A stretch of 30,081 nucleotides of DNA from JBHHZI01 sp046757965 (GTDB lineage Bacteria > Acidobacteriota > Polarisedimenticolia > SMYD01). A program made the translations under genes and the position numbers. The notes beneath the pieces were generated by a model. It worked only from the letters and a program-made list of their open reading frames with translations. It was not told the origin of the DNA and did no database searches. Shown in pieces: positions 15,803 to 23,326 of the stretch (its first letter is position 1; each line of letters begins with the position of its first letter). The stretch covers positions 1-30,081 of the forward strand of contig JBHHZI010000023.1 in NCBI GenBank assembly GCA_046757965.1, read 5' to 3'.

Positions 15803-17746
15803 GTGCCGGAGAGCCGTCCAGCCACAACGTCCGTCGATGACACACCGGACCTCGAATCGTTCTTCGTCTCGTCCGGCTTCATCACCGAGGCGCAGATCGA
15901 GCGAGCACGCCGCATCGCCCGGCGCCTCGACAAACCCAGGACCATCGGCGAGATCCTCGTCGATCTCGGTCAGTTACCGCGCGCCGCTCACGACCACCTG
16001 GTTCAGCAGTTCCGGTCCCGGCTGACCCTCGCCCAGATCCTGCAGGAGGCCGGTGCCCTGTCCCCTGAAGGGGCGGCCACCTTCGCGGAGAACCGGCGAC
16101 ACTTCCCGCGCAAGACCGAGCGACAGCTCCTGGTCGAATCCGGGCTCGTGACCGAGACCGCCTTCCTCCCGGCACTGGCCGCCAAGTACGACATCCCGAC
16201 CGTCGAACCGGAGGTGGCCCTGGTCGACACCAAGCTCCTGGACAAGGCCTCGATTCCCTATCTGCGCCGCAACGCCATCCTGCCGTTCCGCGTCACCGAC
16301 GACACACTCGACGTCATCTTCGCCGACCCGGGAAACCGGGACCTCATCGCCGAGATGGAACGGATCTTCGGCCTGCCGATCCGGCCCTGTGCGGCGCCCG
16401 CCGAGAAAATTCTCGAGGCGCTGAGCACCATCGAGCAGTGGAGGATCACCGGCCGCCCGCAGGCGAAGACCTCCCTCCAGTACCGCGAGATCGAGGACAT
16501 CAGCGAGGACGACCCCTCCGGCGAGGGCGCGGTGCGTGTCGTGGACTACCTCCTGTTCCGCGCCATCGGCAACGGCGCCAGCGATCTGCACATCGAGCCG
16601 CGGCAGACCAAGGTTCACGTGCGCATCCGGGTCGACGGGGTCCTCCAGAGCCTCACGGATCTCCCCATCCAGTTCGGCCCACGGCTGGCCGCTCGGATCA
16701 AGGTCCTGGCCGGTGCCGACATCGCCGAGAAGCGACTCCACCAGGATGGCCGCATCTTCGTCAAGGTCGAGGGCCGGGAGGTCGACATCCGCGTCTCGAC
16801 CTACGCCTCGATGTTCGGCGAGACCATCGTGCTGCGCATTCTCGATCGCAAGCACGGCCTGCTGCCGCTGGAATCGCTGGGATTCGAGGAGAAGATCCTG
16901 TCGGCGCTGCGCGACGTGGTACTGCGCGCATCGACCGGATTGACGCTGGTGACCGGGCCGACCGGTAGCGGCAAGACCACGACGCTGTATTCGTTCGTCG
17001 ACTTCGTCAACGGAGAGTCCCAGAAGGTGATCACCTGCGAGGATCCGGTGGAGTACGTTCTCGCCGGCGTGACCCAGTGTTCCGTGAACGAGAAGACCGG
17101 GCCGACGTTCGCCGACTCCCTGCGAGCGATCCTCCGGCAGGACCCCGACACCATCGTGGTCGGAGAGATCCGGGACGGCGAGACCGCCGGCCTCGCCGTG
17201 GAGGCGGCCCTCACCGGGCACAAGGTCTTCTCGACATTTCATACCGAGGATTCGGTCGGCGCGGTCATCCGCCTCCTGGAGATGGGAGTGGAACCGTTCC
17301 TCGTCGCCTCCACCCTCGCCGCCATCGTGGCCCAGCGCCTCGTCCGCCGGCTCTGCAAGGACTGCCGCCGGACGGGAGATGCACGCCGGCGGGATCTGCT
17401 GTTCCTGGGCATGACCCCCCGGCAGCTTGCCGGTCTGTCGGTTCTGGAGGCCGTGGGCTGCGACAACTGTGGTCAGAGCGGCTTCGCCGGCCGCGTGGCG
17501 ATTCACGAGGTCCTCATCCCGGACGACGATTTCCGCGACGCGGTCCTCCGTCATGCTCCGTCGCGAGAACTCCGTTCCCTCGCCAAGAAGCTGCCCCAGT
17601 TTCTCACTCTCCAGGAGGACGGACTCCTCAAGACAGTGGCGGGATCGACGACGCTGTCGGAGCTGGCCGACAACTCCCCCCGGGACACCGCAGCCCGCGA
17701 CCTGGCCGCCCTGAGAAACATCGCCTGCACGAGGAGATTCACGTGA
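15803..17746 (+). CDS. PilB/GspE-type secretion ATPase
   Basis: A 647-residue hexameric ATPase of the type IV pilus extension / type II secretion family. The N-terminal 200 residues hold two or three helical GspE_N/MshEN-like units (TIGEILVDLGQLPRAAHDHLVQQ; RQLLVESGLVTETAFLPALAAKYDIP). A second N-domain follows, then the ATPase with Walker A GPTGSGKTTT (from Gly385), Asp box EDPVEY, Walker B TIVVGEIRDGETA, His box HTEDS, and a zinc tetracysteine CKDC ... CDNCGQSGFAGR. GTG 15803 is preferred (GGGGAG six bases ahead) over ATG 15587, because 15587-15802 has weak third-position GC and a poor ribosome site. No pilC, pilT or pilin genes are nearby; it overlaps an HDOD gene (TGATG). Confidence 0.93.
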   Translation: MPESRPATTSVDDTPDLESFFVSSGFITEAQIERARRIARRLDKPRTIGEILVDLGQLPRAAHDHLVQQFRSRLTLAQILQEAGALSPEGAATFAENRRHFPRKTERQLLVESGLVTETAFLPALAAKYDIPTVEPEVALVDTKLLDKASIPYLRRNAILPFRVTDDTLDVIFADPGNRDLIAEMERIFGLPIRPCAAPAEKILEALSTIEQWRITGRPQAKTSLQYREIEDISEDDPSGEGAVRVVDYLLFRAIGNGASDLHIEPRQTKVHVRIRVDGVLQSLTDLPIQFGPRLAARIKVLAGADIAEKRLHQDGRIFVKVEGREVDIRVSTYASMFGETIVLRILDRKHGLLPLESLGFEEKILSALRDVVLRASTGLTLVTGPTGSGKTTTLYSFVDFVNGESQKVITCEDPVEYVLAGVTQCSVNEKTGPTFADSLRAILRQDPDTIVVGEIRDGETAGLAVEAALTGHKVFSTFHTEDSVGAVIRLLEMGVEPFLVASTLAAIVAQRLVRRLCKDCRRTGDARRRDLLFLGMTPRQLAGLSVLEAVGCDNCGQSGFAGRVAIHEVLIPDDDFRDAVLRHAPSRELRSLAKKLPQFLTLQEDGLLKTVAGSTTLSELADNSPRDTAARDLAALRNIACTRRFT

Positions 17747-18648
17747 TGGTTTCCCCTGACACCGGTTCCACGCCGATCATCGAACGGATTCATGACGCCG
17801 TCATCAGCGGCGAGGTGTCCATCCCCCCGTTGCCCGAGATCACCACCCGCCTGATGACGCTCCTGGGCGACGACAGCACCGCGAGCGCCACCCAGGTGGC
17901 CGAGATGGTCCACAACGACCCCGCCGTCGCCGCGACGCTGCTGAGGATGGCCAACTCTGCGGCCTTCGGAGGCCTGCGACCGATCTCGAATCTCTCCCAT
18001 GCCATCGCCCGGCTCGGCCTCGGCCAGGTGACCTCGGTGGTGACGGCTCTCATGCACCAGGGACACTTCGAGACCAACGACCCGGCGAAGAAAGCGCTGC
18101 TCTCGGCCCTGTGGGATCATGCGCTGGCCACCGCCGTCGGGACCAAGGCCCTCTCCATCGTGGCGAGCAGTGATCCGGAAGAGGGGTTCCTGGCGGGATT
18201 ACTTCATGATGTGGGCAAGCTGCTCATTCTCAAGGGAGTCGACTGGCTGGAGGACCGCTGCGGGACGACCGTGACGCCGGTGGTTCTTGCCGAGATGATG
18301 GAGACACTCCACACCGAGCTTGGTTTTCACACGCTCACGGGCTGGCATCTGCCGGAGCCCATCTGCCGCGCGGCGCGGGATCATCACAACGACGACGTGA
18401 TCTCCGACGATCTCATCGAGGTCCGGGTGCAGGCCGCCGATGCCATCGCGCGCAAGCTGGGAGCCCATCCCACACCGGAACCGGACCTTCATCTCCTTCA
18501 GATCCCGGCCATCGAGCGCATGGGTCTGGGAGACGTGGAGCTGGCCGCCCTGATGGTCGACCTGGAGGACGAGATCGCGGAGGTCACCCAGATCCGCCTC
18601 GGGAGCACCGTGCCGGCCTCCGGTCCGGATGCCCCTCCGGCCGGCTGA
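17746..18648 (+). CDS. HDOD domain signalling protein
   Basis: A 300-residue HDOD protein translated through a TGATG overlap with the PilB-like gene, with GAGGAG upstream. GTG 17743 is an alternative start one codon earlier. The HDOD core runs from about residue 26 (IPPLPEITTRLMTLL), through VHNDPAVAATLLRMANSAAFGG and ISNLSHAIARLGLGQV, to LLHDVGKLLI with an intact His154-Asp155 pair and DHHNDD further on. The C-terminus is Pro/Gly-rich. Coupling to the ATPase gene suggests a shared task, perhaps control of pilus or secretion activity (inference). Unlike the first HDOD protein in this window, it retains the HD dyad. Confidence 0.93.
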   Translation: MVSPDTGSTPIIERIHDAVISGEVSIPPLPEITTRLMTLLGDDSTASATQVAEMVHNDPAVAATLLRMANSAAFGGLRPISNLSHAIARLGLGQVTSVVTALMHQGHFETNDPAKKALLSALWDHALATAVGTKALSIVASSDPEEGFLAGLLHDVGKLLILKGVDWLEDRCGTTVTPVVLAEMMETLHTELGFHTLTGWHLPEPICRAARDHHNDDVISDDLIEVRVQAADAIARKLGAHPTPEPDLHLLQIPAIERMGLGDVELAALMVDLEDEIAEVTQIRLGSTVPASGPDAPPAG

Positions 18649-18759
18649 TTGCGGCCGGCGTCCTGACGGCGTATCGTGTGCCCGCCATGCTGCGGGAATC
18701 GATCCGGCCTGTGGCGGATCGATGATGTTCGCCGCAACCGTTCGCTTCAGGAAGGACCG

Positions 18760-19563
18760 ATGAGAACCGACCCGTTGCTCTCCAGGGTCTGCGATCTGGC
18801 CCGCGAGGCCGGCCGCGGCATCCTCGCGCACTACCGCACCGGCGCCGCTGTCGAGACCAAGGCCGACCAGTCCCCGATCACCGCCGCCGACCGCGATGCC
18901 CACCGCATCATCTGTGACGGGCTGAGCACACTCACCCCCGATATCCCGGTTCTGTCCGAGGAAACCGAGGACGTGGACCACGTCGAGAGGCGGACCTGGT
19001 CACGCTTCTGGCTCGTGGATCCCCTCGACGGCACGAAGGAGTTCATCAAGGGAACAGACGAGTTCACCGTCAACATCGCTCTGATCGAGGGGGAACGTGC
19101 GAGCCAGGGCGTGTTGTTCGCACCCGCCCTGGATGATCTGTACTGGGCCGGCCGCGACACCGGGGCGTGGCGATCCGTCGCGGGAGAACCGGCGCGGCCC
19201 ATCCGGTGCCGCCCCGCCGACCGCTCGCGCCTGACCGTCGTGGCCAGCCGCAGCCACCAGAGCAAGGCGGTGAAGGCCCTGCTCGCGCGCCTGCCGGGAG
19301 CACACTGCGCCAGCATGGGCAGCGCCCTGAAGCTCTGCCTGGTGGCCTCCGGAGCGGCGGACCTTTATCCGCGGCTGGGACCCACCATGGAGTGGGACAC
19401 CGGCGCCGCTCACTGCATCGTGGAGGTCGCCGGCGGCCAAGTGGTGGACACCGCCGGACGGCCGCTCCGCTACAACAAGGAGGACCTCCACAATCCATTC
19501 TTCATCTGCGTCGGAGATCCCGCGCTCGACTGGAGATCCCTGCTGCCGGAGGCTGCTGGCTGA
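18760..19563 (+). CDS. cysQ: 3'(2'),5'-bisphosphate nucleotidase CysQ (inositol monophosphatase family)
   Basis: A 267-residue Mg-dependent phosphatase that removes the 3'-phosphate of PAP, the by-product of PAPS-dependent sulfation. Metal sites are visible in LSEETED (Glu68/69), WLVDPLDGTKEFI (Asp87, Asp90) and the C-terminal EWDTGAAHCIVEVAGG. The KGTDEFTVNIALIE and RSHQSKA segments are typical of CysQ rather than SuhB. ATG 18760 has GGAAGGA at good spacing. A weak promoter, TTGCGG-17-TATCGT (18649-18677), is possible. The window also codes a PAPS-type sulfotransferase at 22575, so the enzyme could recycle its PAP (inference). Confidence 0.94.
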   Translation: MRTDPLLSRVCDLAREAGRGILAHYRTGAAVETKADQSPITAADRDAHRIICDGLSTLTPDIPVLSEETEDVDHVERRTWSRFWLVDPLDGTKEFIKGTDEFTVNIALIEGERASQGVLFAPALDDLYWAGRDTGAWRSVAGEPARPIRCRPADRSRLTVVASRSHQSKAVKALLARLPGAHCASMGSALKLCLVASGAADLYPRLGPTMEWDTGAAHCIVEVAGGQVVDTAGRPLRYNKEDLHNPFFICVGDPALDWRSLLPEAAG

Positions 19564-19632
19564 CGTGACCGTGCCGGTCAGTGGCCCGGGGCCGGCCAGG
19601 TGTGGCGGTGGGACCCCGGAAGCGTCGCCCCC

Positions 19633-19661
19633 GTGCCAGCTCTCGACCCATCTGCTAGAAT
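19633..19661 (+). promoter_or_regulatory. Candidate extended -10 promoter of fusA
   Basis: GTGCCA at 19633-19638, a 17-base spacer, and TAGAAT at 19656-19661 preceded by TG one base earlier (TGCTAGAAT), giving an extended -10. The -10 matches five of six positions. It leaves a leader of about 65 bases before the GTG start of EF-G. Confidence 0.45.
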
Positions 19662-19731
19662 GAGAGCCACTCCCCGCGAGTCTCTTTCCACAACCTACTT
19701 AGAAGACAGGCCGTCATTCGAAGGACATGTC

Positions 19732-21816
19732 GTGAGTCTCGATCTGAAGAACGTCCGGAACATCGGTATCAGCGCCCACATCGATTCGGGAAAGACCACC
19801 CTCACCGAACGCATCCTGTTCTATACAAAAAGGATACGTGCGATCCATGACGTCAAGGGCAAGGACGGCGTCGGCGCCACGATGGATTCCATGGAGCTCG
19901 AGAAGGAGCGTGGCATCACCATCGCGTCGGCCGCGACCTGCTGCCGCTGGGATGACCACCACATCAACATCATCGACACGCCGGGCCACGTGGATTTCAC
20001 CATCGAGGTCGAACGGTCGCTGCGCGTCCTCGACGGGGCGGTGCTGGTGCTCTGCGGCGTCGCCGGTGTGCAATCCCAGTCAATCACCGTCGACCGCCAG
20101 ATGCGCCGCTACAGCGTTCCCCGCATCGCCTTCGTCAACAAGCTCGATCGCTCCGGTGCCAACCCGTTTCAGGTCGCGTCCGACCTGCGGGACACGCTCA
20201 AGCACAACGCCGTGCTCATGCAGAGTCCCATCGGGCTGGAAGCCGACCACATCGGAGTGGTGGATCTCGTGGAGATGCGGGCTCTCACCTTCGAGGGAGA
20301 TGCCGGGGAGACCGTCCGCATCTCCGAGATCCCGGATGCCCTGAAGGACGACGCGGCCCAGTACCGGGAACTCCTGCTCGACAGCGCGTCGATGCACTCG
20401 GACGAACTCATGGAGGCGATCCTCGAGGACTCCGTGACGTCGGGGATGATCCGCACAGCGGTGCGCCGGGCAACCATCGCCGGGCAGATGACGCCGGTCC
20501 TCATGGGCTCGGCCTACAAGAACCAGGGTGTGCAGCCTCTTCTGGACGCCGTCACGGCGTACCTGCCCAACCCGACGGAGGTGCCCAACGAGGCCATCGA
20601 TCTCGACCGGGGAGAGGTCAAGTACCCGCTCCGCGCCGAACCGGAGGAACCGCTGGTGGCGCTGGCGTTCAAGCTCGACGAGGGTCGCTTCGGCCAGCTC
20701 ACGTATGTCCGCGTGTATCAGGGACGGCTCCGCAAGGGCGACACGATCTTCAACAGCCGGACCGGCCAGGAGACCCGTGTGGGTCGCCTCGTCCGGATGC
20801 ACGCCGACGAGATGGAGGACATCGGCGGTGCCGACGCCGGCGACATCGTGGCATTGTTCGGCATCGATTGTGCCTCGGGCGACACCTTCACGTCGGGACG
20901 CCGCAAGATCGCCATGACCTCCATTCACGTTCCGGACCCGGTGATTCATCTCTCCATCACACCGAGGGATCGAAAGGCCGAGACCAACGTCTCCAAGGCC
21001 CTGGCGCGCTTTGCCAAGGAAGACCCCACGTTCCGCACGCGCATCGACGAGGAATCGGGCGAGACGATCATCTCGGGGATGGGCGAATTGCATCTGGATG
21101 TGTACGTCGAGCGGATGAAGCGCGAGTACAACGCCGAGGTGGACGTGGGCGCTCCTCAGGTCGCCTATCGCGAGGCAATCAGCCAGCGAACGAAGTACAA
21201 TTACACGCACAAGAAGCAGACCGGCGGCGCCGGACAGTTCGGCCGTGTGGCCGGATACATCGAACCGCTGGAGAACGGCGAGTTCGAGTTCGTGGACGAG
21301 ATCCGTGGCGGCGCCATTCCCAGCGAGTTCATCAAGTCAGTCGAGAAGGGTTTCCGGGCCATGCTGCGCAAGGGCAAGATGATCGGCTTCCCGGTCACCG
21401 GCCTGAGGGTGGTGCTGGACGATGGGGGCACGCATCCAGTGGACTCGTCGGACAACGCCTTCCAGGCGGCGGCCCGTGGGGCGTTCAACGAGGTCTACAT
21501 GTCGGCGCGGCCGCAGATCCTCGAGCCGATCATGCGCCTGTCGGTCGAGGGACCGGGCGAGTACCAGGGAGTGTTCGTCAAGACGGTCATGCAACGCCGC
21601 GGCGTCATCGCCGGAACGACCGAGTCCGAGGGATTCGTCCGGGTGGACGCGGACGTGCCCCTCGCCGAAATGTTCGGCTACTCCACCGATCTGCGCTCGG
21701 GAACCCAGGGCAAGGCCGAGTTCACCATGGAGTTCTCGCGGTATGCGCCGGTGCCCACCGAGGTGTCCAGCGACCTGGTCGCGAACTACGAGAAGGCCCG
21801 CAAGGGCTCGAGCTGA
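19732..21816 (+). CDS. fusA: Elongation factor G, mitochondrial EF-G1-like (spdEFG1) type
   Basis: A 694-residue translocation GTPase. GTG 19732 is chosen because AAGGA lies six bases upstream and the protein then begins directly before the G domain; the longer reading adds unrelated residues. The GTPase motifs are AHIDSGKTT (G1), RGITI (G2), DTPGHVDF (G3), NKLD (G4) and GSA (G5). The start of the G domain, in particular HDVKGKDGVGATMDSMELEKE and VLDGAVLVLCGVAGVQSQSITVDRQM, is strikingly close to mitochondrial EF-G1 as I recall it. Domain IV has YTHKKQTGGAGQFGRV. The spdEFG1 lineage is known from spirochaetes, planctomycetes and deltaproteobacteria-like groups. Whether a second EF-G for ribosome recycling exists cannot be seen here. 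Confidence 0.96.
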   Translation: MSLDLKNVRNIGISAHIDSGKTTLTERILFYTKRIRAIHDVKGKDGVGATMDSMELEKERGITIASAATCCRWDDHHINIIDTPGHVDFTIEVERSLRVLDGAVLVLCGVAGVQSQSITVDRQMRRYSVPRIAFVNKLDRSGANPFQVASDLRDTLKHNAVLMQSPIGLEADHIGVVDLVEMRALTFEGDAGETVRISEIPDALKDDAAQYRELLLDSASMHSDELMEAILEDSVTSGMIRTAVRRATIAGQMTPVLMGSAYKNQGVQPLLDAVTAYLPNPTEVPNEAIDLDRGEVKYPLRAEPEEPLVALAFKLDEGRFGQLTYVRVYQGRLRKGDTIFNSRTGQETRVGRLVRMHADEMEDIGGADAGDIVALFGIDCASGDTFTSGRRKIAMTSIHVPDPVIHLSITPRDRKAETNVSKALARFAKEDPTFRTRIDEESGETIISGMGELHLDVYVERMKREYNAEVDVGAPQVAYREAISQRTKYNYTHKKQTGGAGQFGRVAGYIEPLENGEFEFVDEIRGGAIPSEFIKSVEKGFRAMLRKGKMIGFPVTGLRVVLDDGGTHPVDSSDNAFQAAARGAFNEVYMSARPQILEPIMRLSVEGPGEYQGVFVKTVMQRRGVIAGTTESEGFVRVDADVPLAEMFGYSTDLRSGTQGKAEFTMEFSRYAPVPTEVSSDLVANYEKARKGSS

Positions 21817-21829
21817 GGAGGAGGCGCCG

Positions 21830-22534
21830 ATGCATCGCAAAGAACTGAATGAACGCAGTCCCCTCCGGGTGCTGGACCAGTCCATTCACGGCGGCCTGGG
21901 GCCGGGAAACCTCGGTGTCGTGCTGGCGCGCCACGGGGTCGGCAAGTCCGCCTTCCTGGTCGGCGTCGCCCTCGACGACCTCATGCGAGGCCGGAAGGTC
22001 CTGCACATCTCGCAGGAACATCCGGTGGAGAAGGTGCGGGCTTACTACGACGAGATCTTCGCCGATCTGGCTCACGAGAAGGCCCTGTCCGACGTCTGGA
22101 AGGTCCGGGCCGAGATGGAACGCCACCGGCGCATTCACCACTATCTGAACCGTAGCTTCTCGGTGGACAAGCTGCAGGGCACACTCGCGTTTCTACGCGA
22201 CCATGGCGACTTCCGACCGGTCACGATCCTCATCGATGACTTTGATTTCTCCGCCGCGTCCGGGGAGGACGTCGCGGCCCTCCGCGAGATCGCCCGGGGC
22301 AGCGAGGCGGAGATGTGGCTCTCGGCGACGGTTCATCGCGATGTCGACGAAACGTCCCGCGGTATCCCGGCGCCGCTGGCCGCACGGGCCGGCGCCATCG
22401 ACGTGATCCTGCGCATGGCCCACGACGGTGATGCGGTCCACATCACGCTTCTCAAAGATCACGACAACCCGGACGTGTCTGACCTGAAGCTGACCCTCGA
22501 CCCACGTTCGATGCTGATCGTCTCCGAGGGCTGA
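21830..22534 (+). CDS. Small RecA/KaiC-like P-loop ATPase, unknown function
   Basis: A 234-residue RecA-superfamily ATPase that I cannot assign further. LRVLDQSIHGGLGPGNLGVVLARHGVGKSAFL carries Walker A at residues 33-40 (ARHGVGKS, first glycine replaced by alanine). The next strand is KVLHISQEHPVEKVRAYYDEIF, as in KaiC/DnaB-like folds, and Walker B is TILIDDFDF (Asp136-Asp137). No helicase, zinc or CheY-like domain is attached. ATG 21830 has a strong GAGGAGGAGG site and begins 13 bases after the EF-G stop, so it is probably co-transcribed with fusA. The C-terminal part (ITLLKDHDNPDVSDLKLTLD) resembles the final strands of single-domain KaiC-type ATPases. It could gate or sense something for translation, but this is speculation. 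Confidence 0.8.
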   Translation: MHRKELNERSPLRVLDQSIHGGLGPGNLGVVLARHGVGKSAFLVGVALDDLMRGRKVLHISQEHPVEKVRAYYDEIFADLAHEKALSDVWKVRAEMERHRRIHHYLNRSFSVDKLQGTLAFLRDHGDFRPVTILIDDFDFSAASGEDVAALREIARGSEAEMWLSATVHRDVDETSRGIPAPLAARAGAIDVILRMAHDGDAVHITLLKDHDNPDVSDLKLTLDPRSMLIVSEG

Positions 22535-22535
22535 A

Positions 22536-22571
22536 CGCACGGCACCCCGGGTGCCGCGGTCGTGCCGTGCG
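22536..22571. terminator. Bidirectional hairpin between convergent genes
   Basis: A perfect 10-bp inverted repeat CGCACGGCAC (22536-22545) / GTGCCGTGCG (22562-22571) with a 16-base loop; an inner hairpin GGCACC-CCG-GGTGCC competes. It fills the 40-base gap between the stops of the ATPase (plus) and sulfotransferase (minus) genes. There is no T-run on either side, so termination strength is uncertain. Confidence 0.6.
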
Positions 22572-22574
22572 CGG

Positions 22575-23201
22575 TCAGTTCCTGTCCGGAGACGGTGCGC
22601 GATTGCGATAGAGTTGCCCGTCAACCACCGCCGCCATCCTCGCAGCGTCCAGGGGCATTCCCAGAAAATCGACGACCTGGCGAGCCGATGCCACCGGGTC
22701 TCCCACGACGTCGGAGTAGTTCAGCTCCAGCACGTCGAACTGAGCCCTCCGGCGAAGCAGGAACCTCACGTTCCTCAGATCCTTCCGGTACAGCGCCATC
22801 ATCCTCTCATCCGGTGTGTCGGACGTCTCGCCACGGCGGTCGAGCATCTTCTGCTGAGAGGCCAGCACCTCGCGCAGATCCCGGTTCATGAACAGGACCT
22901 TGTACCGGTTGGTCGGCGGGAGGCTGCGCAGCAGGTACGAGATGATCTTGATGCCCTTGCCGCGAAACGCCTTCACCCACGTCCGGTCCTTCTCCTGGTT
23001 GAGATTCTTGATCCGCTCGAACTCGTAGTATCCCTTCGGATTGTCCTCATCGGCCGTGCGGATCCCGTCGGTGACCAGCGCCAGGCCGCCCGCCTCCAGC
23101 ATCTTCATGGCCATGGAGGTTCCCGACCGCGGCAATCCGGACACCACCACCACCGGCTTGCCGGGATGGAATCGGGCCCAGAACCGTCCCAGAGCTCCCA
23201 T
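22575..23201 (-). CDS. Sulfotransferase family protein
   Basis: A 208-residue PAPS-dependent sulfotransferase-like enzyme. KPVVVVSGLPRSGTSMAMKML near the N-terminus is the 5'-phosphosulfate loop (PRSGTS, residues 24-29), and RYKVLFMNRDLREVLASQQKML matches the 3'-phosphate-binding region (R-D-x-R/L). The FDVLELNYSDVVGDPVASARQVVDFLG stretch is typical of the family. The ATG 23201 is preceded by AAGGAGGAG at a rather long spacing; a longer reading to 23369 crosses the divergent promoter region and is rejected. The acceptor is unknown; neighbouring envelope enzymes suggest a cell-surface polymer or lipid. CysQ in the window fits PAP recycling. The gene is divergent from the alkaline-phosphatase-like pair. 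Confidence 0.88.
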   Translation of the reverse strand: MGALGRFWARFHPGKPVVVVSGLPRSGTSMAMKMLEAGGLALVTDGIRTADEDNPKGYYEFERIKNLNQEKDRTWVKAFRGKGIKIISYLLRSLPPTNRYKVLFMNRDLREVLASQQKMLDRRGETSDTPDERMMALYRKDLRNVRFLLRRRAQFDVLELNYSDVVGDPVASARQVVDFLGMPLDAARMAAVVDGQLYRNRAPSPDRN

Positions 23202-23243
23202 GGATCTTTCTCTCCTCCTTCCCCTCGAGCGGGCGGGAAAACC

Positions 23244-23272
23244 TTGAAATGGTAGCAGGTTGCGCCTACAGT
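23244..23272 (+). promoter_or_regulatory. Candidate sigma70 promoter of the phosphatase-like gene cluster
   Basis: TTGAAA (23244-23249) and TACAGT (23267-23272) are separated by 17 bases, matching five and four of six consensus positions. It lies in the 125-base divergent gap with the sulfotransferase gene. An ATG at 23249 overlaps the -35, which argues for the later GTG start at 23327. Confidence 0.5.
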
Positions 23273-23326
23273 AACCTTCGTTCCGGACAGGCGAAATGCA
23301 ACGGAACCGGTGCTGGAGGCTGGAGC

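Noticed and set aside
20080..21210. 376-codon frame antisense to EF-G
   Set aside because: Antisense mirror of a highly conserved gene; no motif of its own.
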